Assembly (NCBI GenBank): GCA_018883265.1
Contig: VEQK01000003.1
Location: 1 to 64,000, forward strand
Reading direction: 5' to 3'
From: Rhodocyclaceae bacterium
GTDB taxonomy: Bacteria; Pseudomonadota; Gammaproteobacteria; Burkholderiales; Rhodocyclaceae
DNA length: 64,000 nucleotides
The notes beneath the pieces were generated by a model. That model saw only the letters and a program-made list of their open reading frames with translations, was not told the origin of the DNA and did not search any database. Made by a program: the position numbers and the translations under genes. Positions 53,363 to 61,811 of the stretch are shown here, piece after piece (position 1 is the first letter of the stretch; every line of letters begins with the position of its first letter).

Positions 53363-53932
53363 TCAGAAGTCGCCTTCGACAATCGGGAAACCCAGGGCGG
53401 CCCAGTCAAGCATCCCGCCACGGTAGTAATAGATCTTGTTGACCGGGAAGCCATCGCGCGTCATCGCAGCGATCGCTGTCGGGCTTTGCGGGCAGACAGG
53501 GCCATTACAGAACGCATAGACTTTCTTGGCCTTGCTGCAATCCCATTTGACGCCCTTTTTGACGCAACCCAGTTCATCCATGCGGTTGGCGACTTCAGTG
53601 TAAGGGATATGGTAGGAGTTCGGGATGGTGCCCTTGACGCGGTCGTTTGGCTCGCGCATGTCAACGATCAGCACATCCTTGTCATTCATGCCTTCGAGCA
53701 TTTCGATTTCGGTAATCGGGGTAACGCCCTTCTGCGGGATCAGCGGCTGGAGCCAGCCGGCGTTTTTGGCGCAAGAGGTCATCGTTCGGGTAATGGTGTA
53801 AGGACCATTTTTGGTCTGGATCACGAATTCCTTACTTTCGCCAATGATGCGCAGTTTTTCGGGCGCCGCATTCTGGGCGTAAGCAGCGAAGGCAAGGGCG
53901 GCAAGAATAATGCTGGTGACGATCTTTTTCAT
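53363..53932 (-). CDS. Exported rhodanese-like sulfurtransferase
   Basis: This 189-residue protein has a signal peptide (residues 1-20, ending AYAQ) and one rhodanese domain. The catalytic loop is FCNGPVCPQS, with the second Cys as the probable persulfide carrier, preceded by the structural VDMREPNDRVKGTIPNSYHIPY. It also has two other cysteines. It probably moves sulfane sulfur in the periplasm. Neighbours are a TauE exporter and a persulfide-dioxygenase-like enzyme. Confidence 0.88.
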   Translation of the reverse strand: MKKIVTSIILAALAFAAYAQNAAPEKLRIIGESKEFVIQTKNGPYTITRTMTSCAKNAGWLQPLIPQKGVTPITEIEMLEGMNDKDVLIVDMREPNDRVKGTIPNSYHIPYTEVANRMDELGCVKKGVKWDCSKAKKVYAFCNGPVCPQSPTAIAAMTRDGFPVNKIYYYRGGMLDWAALGFPIVEGDF

Positions 53933-54171
53933 GGCTGTCTCCTCATGTTTTTTGTGCTGGTTCTTTTACGGAACCATCCAAAATATTTTATAACACTTAA
54001 AACCATTATCTGTGAAAGTGTATTCGGACTTTTCTGGTAGTGCCATCTCTTGGCCCTCGGCCTCTGGATGATTTTCCTAAAACCGGTTGCGCATCGCCAT
54101 ATTGGCCCCGCAGCGATCGCTACAGAATAAGGCGTTATCAATGGCGGAATAGCCCACGCCCTTGACAGGTG

Positions 54172-54990
54172 TCAGAAGTAATGAAACGCGTTGAGCATCA
54201 TGCTGAGCGCCACGCCAAACGCAAAGACCGCAAAAGTCTGTTGCAGGCGGGGACCACGGATCTTTTCACCCAGCCTTCTTAACAATAGGAGTCCTGTCAC
54301 TGTACCCAGGGCGAATGGCCATGCGATCTCCCAGGCCAGTTCTCTCTCGAGGCTGACCGCCGCTACGCTACCGAGCGCGACAATCGTCATGACGCCAAGC
54401 GACGTTGTGACAATCGAATTCATTGGGAGGTCAGTGAACTTCTTGAGTGCAGGGACGATGATGAAGCCGCCGCCCACACCCAGCAGCCCGGACATAAAAC
54501 CGGCAAGCATGCCGGAAAAAACCATGGCTTTGAAACAGGGCAGTGTCCAGTTGAGTTTTCCCCGTGTCTGATCCAGCATGCACGGCGAAGCACTGGCATC
54601 GTCTGGTAATAAACCATGCATCTCTCGGTGTGCCTGTCTGAAAAGATTGATCGACACATAGAGCAGGACAAGTGAAAAAATCCCGGTCAACGGCGCATTG
54701 GGAATGTGCTGGGCCAGAAAAATGCCCGCAGGGGATAAACAAAGACCGAAGGTGGACATCACCAGGGCCGCCTTATAGCGCAGGATTCCCTGGCGATATC
54801 CCATCGATGCACCAATGCCTGCGGAAATGGCGACAGCAATCAGCGCGATCGGCGATGCCTGAGCCAGGGGAAGTCCCAAGCCAAAGACCAGTGCCGGAAC
54901 GGCAATAATGGCACCCCCGGCACCTGTCAGGCCGAGGATGCTTCCGGATATCAGTCCGAGTGCAATCGGTATCAGTTGAATGGAATCCAT
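54172..54990 (-). CDS. TauE/SafE family permease
   Basis: This 272-residue membrane protein has eight or so helices and two family motifs, GSILGLTGAGGAIIAVPALVFGLGLPLAQASPIAL and GFMSGLLGVGGGFIIVPALKKF. It is the third SafE-like gene in the window and is most like the TauE partner of Blh genes. Sulfite made by persulfide oxidation would be its natural cargo. The start faces the divergent metallo-hydrolase gene. Confidence 0.88.
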   Translation of the reverse strand: MDSIQLIPIALGLISGSILGLTGAGGAIIAVPALVFGLGLPLAQASPIALIAVAISAGIGASMGYRQGILRYKAALVMSTFGLCLSPAGIFLAQHIPNAPLTGIFSLVLLYVSINLFRQAHREMHGLLPDDASASPCMLDQTRGKLNWTLPCFKAMVFSGMLAGFMSGLLGVGGGFIIVPALKKFTDLPMNSIVTTSLGVMTIVALGSVAAVSLERELAWEIAWPFALGTVTGLLLLRRLGEKIRGPRLQQTFAVFAFGVALSMMLNAFHYF

Positions 54991-55003
54991 GGCGGCTACA
55001 GAT

Positions 55004-55009
55004 TATAAT
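55004..55009 (+). promoter_or_regulatory. -10 box of the persulfide-dioxygenase-like gene
   Basis: A perfect TATAAT lies 30 bases before the ATG at 55040. No good -35 is present at the usual distance, so an activator may assist. Confidence 0.45.
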
Positions 55010-55039
55010 GTTGTAAATCGTAACCCACGGGTGACCGCC

Positions 55040-55912
55040 ATGGCAACCACGCAGACGCCAATTGTTGTTCCCTTCTTTGATCAAGCTACCTGGACCGTAA
55101 CCTATGTTGTGCACCAGGGCCAGGGCACAGCCTGCGCGATTGTTGATCCGGTGCTTGATTATGACCCGAAGTCGGGCCGCACAGCCACGCGCTCTGCCGA
55201 TCAGGTGATCGAATATGTGACCTCGTTGGGTCTCAAGCTGGCATGGATTCTTGAAACGCATGCCCACGCAGATCACCTGACCGCGGCCCAGTATCTACGC
55301 ACGAAGTTGGGCGGAAAAGTCGGTATTGGTGAACATATCCGGACAGTTCAGGAGGTCTTCAAAAAGATCTTTAATCTTGAGCCGGAATTTGCAACCGATG
55401 GCTCACAGTTTGATCATTTGTTTGCGGATCGGGAATCGTTTAATTTCGGCGACCTGGAAGCAGAAGTGATGTATTTGCCGGGGCATACGCCAGCCTGTGT
55501 TGGTTACAAAATCGGTGATGCCGTCTTTGTGGGTGATACGATTGCCATGCCCGACGTGGGAACGGCCCGCTGTGATTTTCCGGGAGGCGATGCCTCGATG
55601 CTCTACAGGTCCATCAGGAAGTTACTGAGCCTGCCGCCGGAGACGCGGCTTTTTATGTGCCATGACTATCCGCCCCCGGGCCGTGACCCGATCTTCGAAA
55701 CCACGGTTGCGGCAGAGCGGCAGAGAAATATCCATGTCCACGATGGCATTGATGAAGCCACTTACGTCGAAATGCGTCAGAAACGTGACAGTAAGCTGGA
55801 GATGCCGGTACTGATTATTCCGTCAGTCCAGGTCAATATTCGCGCAGGACATCTGCCGCCATCCGAAGCTAACGGCGTGTCCTATCTCAAGGTGCCGCTG
55901 AATCTTCTCTGA
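55040..55912 (+). CDS. MBL-fold persulfide dioxygenase-like protein (Blh/ETHE1 family)
   Basis: This 290-residue metallo-beta-lactamase-fold protein resembles the Blh/ETHE1 group, which oxidises glutathione persulfide to sulfite with a mononuclear iron. It has the metal motif ETHAHADHLTAAQYL, LPGHTPACVGYKIGDAVFVGDTI and MCHDYPPPGRD. ATG 55040 gives the usual N-terminus VPFFDQATWTVTYVV; an in-frame ATG at 54989 would add 17 residues. Divergence from tauE and closeness to a rhodanese match the sulfide and persulfide detoxification modules of other bacteria. Confidence 0.88.
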   Translation: MATTQTPIVVPFFDQATWTVTYVVHQGQGTACAIVDPVLDYDPKSGRTATRSADQVIEYVTSLGLKLAWILETHAHADHLTAAQYLRTKLGGKVGIGEHIRTVQEVFKKIFNLEPEFATDGSQFDHLFADRESFNFGDLEAEVMYLPGHTPACVGYKIGDAVFVGDTIAMPDVGTARCDFPGGDASMLYRSIRKLLSLPPETRLFMCHDYPPPGRDPIFETTVAAERQRNIHVHDGIDEATYVEMRQKRDSKLEMPVLIIPSVQVNIRAGHLPPSEANGVSYLKVPLNLL

Positions 55913-55913
55913 T

Positions 55914-56816
55914 TTACAGGAGCAGCCCCAGGGTCAATGCGGATCCGAAGAGGAGGCAGCTCAGGATGGCCATTGGAATGGCCGCCCTGAGCATCATCGG
56001 GTCCGTGGGGGATTGGTACATGGCGCGCAGGGACCGGATTGCGGGAATGGCGGCAATGCCGGCGAATAAACAGGCGCCAGGCAGGTAGCCTTGAACAACC
56101 CCGATGGCCAGTATGCCTACAGAACCGAGATAAAGCAGCAGGCTGCCGCTCAAAGCAATCGATGCCCCGTGTCGAACGATCAATGTTTTCTTGCCGGCAT
56201 AAGCATCGGCGTTTCGATCCGGGATCTGATTGACGAAGAGTACGTTGGCCACGAGGGGCGCGTAGGCGAGTGCCGCAACAATCGTTGTCGTGGATAGGTT
56301 GTGGCTTTGTACGAATGCGCTGCCAAGGGTCACCATCACCCAGGCGAACATGATTGCAATTTCGCCCAATCCCCGGCTTTGCAACTTGAGCGGTGGGGCA
56401 GAGTATGCCCAACCGCTCATCAGACCGGCGAGCCCGATCCACAGAAGATCTAAACCACTCTGGGTCAGTAGAAAGAATCCGGCAGGGATAACGCTGGCTA
56501 ACAGACCATAGCCGAAAAGCTTTGTCTGGTGTTGGGTCAATAGCCCGTCTTGAATAAATCGACTGCCACCGGTGAAGGGGGTGATACGTTCAGTGTTGGT
56601 GTCATCGCAGCCGCTTAATGCGTCGTAATAATCATTGATGACATTTGCGCCGGCGTGGGCAATCAGCGCAAAGAACAGAGCCACCATCGCTAGCGGTATC
56701 GACCTGAATGTCTGGTCATGAATGGTGCTGGCGATCCCAAGAAGTACGCCGACAAACGTGACGGAAAGGAAAGCCGGGCGCGTGGCTGCGAACCAGACGC
56801 CTAAACCTGGATACAT
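55914..56816 (-). CDS. UbiA-family prenyltransferase, MenA-like
   Basis: This 300-residue membrane protein has about nine helices and the two Asp-rich prenyl-diphosphate motifs, NDYYDALSGCDD and NQIPDRNADAYAGKKT. The sequence is closest in pattern to MenA-type enzymes, which prenylate dihydroxynaphthoate, but no other menaquinone genes are present and ubiC suggests ubiquinone. The real acceptor is uncertain. ATG 56816 is used; the longer frame overlaps the PII-like gene. It starts 13 bases after that gene and appears to be the last gene of the RND operon. Confidence 0.82.
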   Translation of the reverse strand: MYPGLGVWFAATRPAFLSVTFVGVLLGIASTIHDQTFRSIPLAMVALFFALIAHAGANVINDYYDALSGCDDTNTERITPFTGGSRFIQDGLLTQHQTKLFGYGLLASVIPAGFFLLTQSGLDLLWIGLAGLMSGWAYSAPPLKLQSRGLGEIAIMFAWVMVTLGSAFVQSHNLSTTTIVAALAYAPLVANVLFVNQIPDRNADAYAGKKTLIVRHGASIALSGSLLLYLGSVGILAIGVVQGYLPGACLFAGIAAIPAIRSLRAMYQSPTDPMMLRAAIPMAILSCLLFGSALTLGLLL

Positions 56817-56829
56817 GGGTGGTGGTCTG

Positions 56830-57183
56830 TTATGGGCGTCTTGGCTCTGACACGCCACCGGGCGTGGTTTTGTGGACGAATACTGCCCGTTGAACCTCGG
56901 TGACCCATACGATGCCATCACCCAGGTGGCCTGTTTGTGCAATATCCGTAATACAGGCCACAATCAGATCGGAAATTTCGTCGGGGCACACGATTTCGAG
57001 ACGTACTTTTTTGGTGAAATCGGTCAACTCATCTTTGATGGAAGTCACTGGTCCATGCCGTGACGGTGCTGTGCAGCCTTCCGCTTGACTGATTGTCATC
57101 CCCGGAAAACCGTCCAGGCTCATCAGGGCCTTGCGTATCTGGGCCAATTTGTTGGGCCGAACGATTGCTTTGATTTCTTTCAT
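56830..57183 (-). CDS. PII-like signalling protein linked to the RND efflux operon
   Basis: This 117-residue protein has the PII fold (MKEIKAIVRPNKLAQIRKAL, TGHLGDGIVWVTEVQRAV with the B-loop) but a divergent T-loop, CTAPSRHGPVTSIKDELTDF, without the uridylylated Tyr51. It is thus probably not part of the GlnD cascade. The gene sits 14 bases after the RND pump gene. PII-family proteins occur near heavy-metal RND pumps in other genomes, with a role not well defined. It may sense nucleotides or metal and modulate the pump. Confidence 0.87.
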   Translation of the reverse strand: MKEIKAIVRPNKLAQIRKALMSLDGFPGMTISQAEGCTAPSRHGPVTSIKDELTDFTKKVRLEIVCPDEISDLIVACITDIAQTGHLGDGIVWVTEVQRAVFVHKTTPGGVSEPRRP

Positions 57184-57197
57184 GGTCTGGGCATGTC

Positions 57198-60100
57198 TCA
57201 GGCTTCTACCGTTTTGTCTTCGAAGTAAGGATACAACACCGGCAGGACAAGTAGGGTCAGCGCCGTCGACGACAGCAAACCGGAAATCACAACGACGGCC
57301 AGAGGTCGGGTGACTTCGGAACCTGGTCCGGTCGAAAAAATCATTGGCACCAGCGCCAGGAGGGCAACACTCGCAGTCATCATCACGGGGCGGAATCGAT
57401 GTTCGCACCCCTCAAATACAGCATCCTGGGTCGCCCAACCTTCATCCCGCAATTGTCGAATGAACGAGACGAGTACGACCCCATTAAGGACAGCGATCCC
57501 CCAGAGGTTGATAAAGCCAACGGCGGCGGGAACGGAAAGGTATTCGCCGGATATCAGCAGTCCGAATATGCCCCCAATTGAGGCGAACGGCAGTACGAGG
57601 ATGATGAGTGCGGCCATCCGGATAGAGTTAAACAGGATAAACAAAAGAAAGAAAATAGCCGCAATGGTCAGAGGTACGATGATCATTAGCCGTGCCATGG
57701 CCCGTTCCATGTTTTCGAACTGACCACCCCATTCCAGGGTATAGCCCTGGGGAATGTTGACCTGTTGCGCAATGCGGCGTTGTGCCTCACTGACGAAGCC
57801 GCCAAGATCCCGACCTTGTACATTAACCCCTACGACCAGTCGGCGTTTTCCGGATTCCCGGGATATTTGAGAGGGACCATCAATGACCTCGACCTTGGCG
57901 ATATCATTGAGCGGTATGAGTGCCCCTCCCGGGCCTTTGAGAATGATGTTTTCAAAGGCTTCCGGATGGTCCCGATAGACCTTCGGATAGCGAAGCACGA
58001 GCGGGAACCGGCGTTCTCCGTCATAGACCTGCGTGGCTTCACGCCCCCCATTGGCGATCTCGATCACATTGTTAACATCCTCGACGTTCAGTCCATAGCG
58101 CGCAATGGCCTCGCGGTCGATATAGAACGTGAGGTAATTCTGGCCGGTCACCTGTTCGATACGCAGATCTGTTGAACCCTCGATCCCTGACAGAACGCGT
58201 CCGATCTGGTTTCCCAGTTTCCTCAGTTCCTGAATGTCATTACCAAATATCTTGATCGCCACCTGCGATCGCACTCCGGAGACCATTTCATCCACACGTG
58301 CTGCAATCGGCTGTGAGATCGCCGTCTCGACCCCGGGCAGTATTTTGAGTGCATCTCGAACCTGATCTTCGATCTGTGACTGATCAAGATCCCGCTGGTT
58401 ACTGGGCTTGAGCGACACAATCGGGTCAGACTCGTTAGGTTGCCCCGGATCGGCTGGCGACTCGCCGCGACCAAGCCGGGAAACGGCAGACTTCACGCCC
58501 GGTATTGCAGCAATCCGTTTCATTGCCTCGAACTCCATCCGGATGGATTCGTCGAGCGAGATATTAGCTGCTCTCACGATCACCGGCGTAATGGCGCCCT
58601 CTTTCATGATAGGAATGAAAGATTTTCCCAGGAAGGGGAAAGAGAGAAGGCTGAGCAACAGGGCGATTCCCGCATAGAAGAGTACCCGCTGCGGGTTTTT
58701 TACCGACCAGGCCAGCGCTTTTAGATAAGGCGCCTTGATCTTCGCGACAAATGCCGTGTCATGATCTGCCCCGCCTTTGAGGATGTAGGAGCACAGTGCC
58801 GGCGACAGGGTAAACGAAAGAATCAGCGACAAGGTGAGTGCGATCGCGATGGTGATCGCCAGCGGGCCGAACATCTTGCCTTCCATCCCTTCTAGGGAAA
58901 GGAGCGGCATAAAAACCAGGATGATGATGCCTACGCCAAATAAAACCGGTTTGCCGACTTCGGATGTGGCATCGAGGATGATACGTAGACGGGAGACGCC
59001 TTCATCCACTCTCTGCCCGAGTCGTGCAAAGGTATTTTCGACCACCACCACCGAGCCATCAACCATGATGCCTATCGCAATGGCCAGACCGCCCAGAGAC
59101 ATCAGATTAGCCGAAAGCCCGTAATGGTTCATCACCATAAACGTCAGCAGCGGTGTTAGCAGTAGGGTGCCCGCCACAATGACCGATGACCGGACGTCCC
59201 CAAGATAGACGTAGAGCACGATGATGACGAGTAGTATGCCCTCCAGTAGCACTTTGGCGATGTTGAAAAGCGCGGCGTCCACCAGGTCGGTACGATCATA
59301 GAAAGGGACGATCTGTAGCCCTTCAGGAAGAAGTCGACGCTGGTTGATGTCTGCTACTTTGGTTTTAATGGCACTCACGACGCGTCGCGCGTTTTCGCCG
59401 CGCTGCATCTGGATGATGCCAGCGACCGACTCAGTCACGCCATTTTTGATCACAGCGCCTTGTCGTACCTCGGTGCCCATCCGAACCGAGGCAATATTTC
59501 GAACGAAGACGGGGGTGCCACTCACCTCCTTGAGTACGATATTACCGATGTCTTCGATGTCCCGGATGAGACCGACGCCGCGGATGAGATAACGCTCCTC
59601 GTACACGGGCATCTGACCGCCACCGGTATTTGCATTGTTTCTGGCAAGCGCGTTGTAGACATCCTGTACGCTCAGGTTGTAGTGATGCAGTCGTTCCGGA
59701 TTGGCCAAAACCTGATACTCACGCGCATAGCCCCCCTGAGTGTTAATTTCGGCAACCCCCGGAACGCTGCGCAACATGGGCCGTACAATCCAGTCCTGAA
59801 CAATGCGACGCTCTGTTAACTCTTCGACACTCAGTGTGCGCTTGCCATCTGCCGGGTGCTCGATGGTGTACTGGTAGACTTCCCCAAGGCCGGTGGATAC
59901 AGGGCCAAGTACCGGCGTGACCCCGGGGGGCATGCGTCCCATGACCTCGATCAGTCTCTCAAGGACCATCTGCCTGGCGAAATAGATATCCGTTTTGTCG
60001 GTGAACACGAGCGTGATCACGGCAATCCCATTCCGGTTGAGCGAGCGCATTTCGGTCAAACCGGGAAGGCCCGTCATGGCAATTTCTATCGGTACTGTGA

Positions 60101-60293
60101 CAAAGCGCTCGACTTCTTCGGGGGAACGACCCGGAACTTCGGCAGCAACCTGCACCTGGACATTGGTGACATCTGGAAATGCGTCAACGGATAGCCGGTT
60201 GATCGCCAGAAGCCCGGCAATAAACAGCGCCACAGCCAAGACCACAACGACGATACGCTGGGCGAGTGCAGCGCGAACGATCGGTTGAATCAT
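57198..60293 (-). CDS. Heavy-metal RND efflux pump (CzcA/CusA family)
   Basis: This 1031-residue inner-membrane pump uses the proton gradient to export metal ions through a tripartite channel. It has twelve helices, two large periplasmic loops and, in helix 4, AIAIGIMVDGSVVVVEN. That motif lacks the DFG of the Zn/Co/Cd group and differs from the Cu/Ag type, so the metal cannot be named. The adaptor gene ends 3 bases upstream. With TolC and adaptor genes it forms a complete CBA efflux system. Confidence 0.92.
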   Translation of the reverse strand: MIQPIVRAALAQRIVVVVLAVALFIAGLLAINRLSVDAFPDVTNVQVQVAAEVPGRSPEEVERFVTVPIEIAMTGLPGLTEMRSLNRNGIAVITLVFTDKTDIYFARQMVLERLIEVMGRMPPGVTPVLGPVSTGLGEVYQYTIEHPADGKRTLSVEELTERRIVQDWIVRPMLRSVPGVAEINTQGGYAREYQVLANPERLHHYNLSVQDVYNALARNNANTGGGQMPVYEERYLIRGVGLIRDIEDIGNIVLKEVSGTPVFVRNIASVRMGTEVRQGAVIKNGVTESVAGIIQMQRGENARRVVSAIKTKVADINQRRLLPEGLQIVPFYDRTDLVDAALFNIAKVLLEGILLVIIVLYVYLGDVRSSVIVAGTLLLTPLLTFMVMNHYGLSANLMSLGGLAIAIGIMVDGSVVVVENTFARLGQRVDEGVSRLRIILDATSEVGKPVLFGVGIIILVFMPLLSLEGMEGKMFGPLAITIAIALTLSLILSFTLSPALCSYILKGGADHDTAFVAKIKAPYLKALAWSVKNPQRVLFYAGIALLLSLLSFPFLGKSFIPIMKEGAITPVIVRAANISLDESIRMEFEAMKRIAAIPGVKSAVSRLGRGESPADPGQPNESDPIVSLKPSNQRDLDQSQIEDQVRDALKILPGVETAISQPIAARVDEMVSGVRSQVAIKIFGNDIQELRKLGNQIGRVLSGIEGSTDLRIEQVTGQNYLTFYIDREAIARYGLNVEDVNNVIEIANGGREATQVYDGERRFPLVLRYPKVYRDHPEAFENIILKGPGGALIPLNDIAKVEVIDGPSQISRESGKRRLVVGVNVQGRDLGGFVSEAQRRIAQQVNIPQGYTLEWGGQFENMERAMARLMIIVPLTIAAIFFLLFILFNSIRMAALIILVLPFASIGGIFGLLISGEYLSVPAAVGFINLWGIAVLNGVVLVSFIRQLRDEGWATQDAVFEGCEHRFRPVMMTASVALLALVPMIFSTGPGSEVTRPLAVVVISGLLSSTALTLLVLPVLYPYFEDKTVEA

Positions 60294-60296
60294 GCT

Positions 60297-61799
60297 TTAA
60301 CCACCCGATAGCCGCTTTTTACGTTCGGTATTCAGATGATAGGCCTGCTGCGTAACGATGAGTGTTCCGGGATCCAGCCCGGACAGCACCGGTCTGACGC
60401 CATTGCTTTCAGGACCGAGTTTTACGACAGTCAGTTTGTACTGGTTGTCTCCCAGTGCAATAAATACGTGATCGTAGCCATCTTCACGGACAACGGCGGC
60501 GGCAGGAATCACAGGCACCTCTGCCGGTTTGCCGGATATCAGCAAGGTGGCCAGCATTCCGGGTTTGATCATCCGGTCCGGGTTGGTCAGCACGGTGCGA
60601 GCCGGCACGGTTCTGGTTTCATTGCTGACCAGCTCACCGACATAGACCAACTGCCCTTCAAATTTCTGATGGGCGAGGGCCGGGATCTCAATCTGCATGG
60701 GTTGCCCGACGGCGAGGAGCGAGGCCTCCTGCTCAGGTACCTGGGCGGTAACCCAGACTTCCGATAAGTCAGCAACCGTGAATAGTGCGTCTGCAGGTTG
60801 TACCACCTGGCCAAGAACAATCTTGCGTTCAACGACCGTGCCGGAAACACTGGAGGTCACTGCCGAGATAGAGTTAACGTTGCCGGTTTTGCCGAGTCCT
60901 TCGATCTGTTCCGGGAGCATACCCAGCACTCTTAGTTGATCAGCCATCGCTTGGCGTTCGGCGGCCGTTGTCTCCGCTTCGCTCTGACGACGTTGCAGAT
61001 CTGCCTTGGCGATCACATCTTCTTTGTAGAGGATCTTGGCGCGATCAAAAGCGCGGGCGGCCAGTTCATTTGCGGCTCTGGCCTTCAGGAACGCCAGTTG
61101 TGCTTGTCCCAATTCCGTCGAGTTGATCCGTCCTAGTACCGTTCCCTGGTCGACCTCTTGACCGGGCATGGCCAGGATTTCGGTGACGCGGCCGGTGACG
61201 GTCGCACCGATTCTGGCCACACGTTGTTCGTCAAACCCAACTTTGCCGCTGACACGAAGGGTTTCTGAAAATGGCAACACCTGCACGGGGAGTACATTGA
61301 GCGCCCAGTGAGGATTGTCTAGATCGGTCGGATCCGTGGTTAATTGAATAATATCCGGATCGTTGACCGCTTGATCCTCTGAGGTCTTGTGGCTATCCGG
61401 CATGATGATGACCAGTAAAATTGTCATAGCCACAGCCGAACTCAATATCCTACGTCGTTTGGCTTGGGGAAGCGCCTGCCACTTCGCAACCTGAGTTGGG
61501 GCAACGCGCTCTACGCCAGCAGTCAGCGGGCGCAAAATCCAGTCTCTGGTTCTCGTCCACAGAAAAGTGACGATCGGTATTATGAGTGGGCGGAGATTGT
61601 TCCAGAGCGGGTCGATCCACTTGGCACGCTGGGGTGCGAGGATTTGCGCAAGATGGATCTTCTCCTGATGATAAATTCGCTTGATTTCATCGAACAGCGG
61701 TTTTGCAGCGGTCATTGACAGCTGGATCAGTCGATCGAGCTGTCGAACCAGGTCGCTGAGTCGCGAAGCAAACTTTTTCGGGATTTCTGGAGACGTCAT
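60297..61799 (-). CDS. RND periplasmic adaptor with long N-terminal extension
   Basis: This 500-residue membrane-fusion protein links the pump to the outer-membrane channel. The adaptor core starts near residue 165 (VLPFSETLRVSGKVGFDEQRVARIGATVTGRVTEIL), followed by a coiled-coil hairpin, a lipoyl half-motif (SGTVVERKIVLGQVVQPAD) and beta-barrel domains. Ahead of it are about 115 extra cytoplasmic residues rich in Arg, Lys and Trp, then one membrane helix (about 122-137). Most adaptors have only a signal peptide or a short anchor there. Confidence 0.88.
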   Translation of the reverse strand: MTSPEIPKKFASRLSDLVRQLDRLIQLSMTAAKPLFDEIKRIYHQEKIHLAQILAPQRAKWIDPLWNNLRPLIIPIVTFLWTRTRDWILRPLTAGVERVAPTQVAKWQALPQAKRRRILSSAVAMTILLVIIMPDSHKTSEDQAVNDPDIIQLTTDPTDLDNPHWALNVLPVQVLPFSETLRVSGKVGFDEQRVARIGATVTGRVTEILAMPGQEVDQGTVLGRINSTELGQAQLAFLKARAANELAARAFDRAKILYKEDVIAKADLQRRQSEAETTAAERQAMADQLRVLGMLPEQIEGLGKTGNVNSISAVTSSVSGTVVERKIVLGQVVQPADALFTVADLSEVWVTAQVPEQEASLLAVGQPMQIEIPALAHQKFEGQLVYVGELVSNETRTVPARTVLTNPDRMIKPGMLATLLISGKPAEVPVIPAAAVVREDGYDHVFIALGDNQYKLTVVKLGPESNGVRPVLSGLDPGTLIVTQQAYHLNTERKKRLSGG

Positions 61800-61811
61800 G
61801 CGCGTGAACTT

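Noticed and set aside
53929-54141. 70-codon minus-strand open frame between rhodanese and tauE genes
   Set aside because: Composition is unlike a protein, it overlaps the rhodanese start region and lacks a ribosome site. The 53933-54171 spacer shows no supported gene.
54067-54200. Minus-strand frame ending ALFCSDRCGANMAMRNRF, resembling a tiny Cys-pair ribbon
   Set aside because: No start codon with a ribosome site precedes it and most of it overlaps the end of tauE; too short to support.
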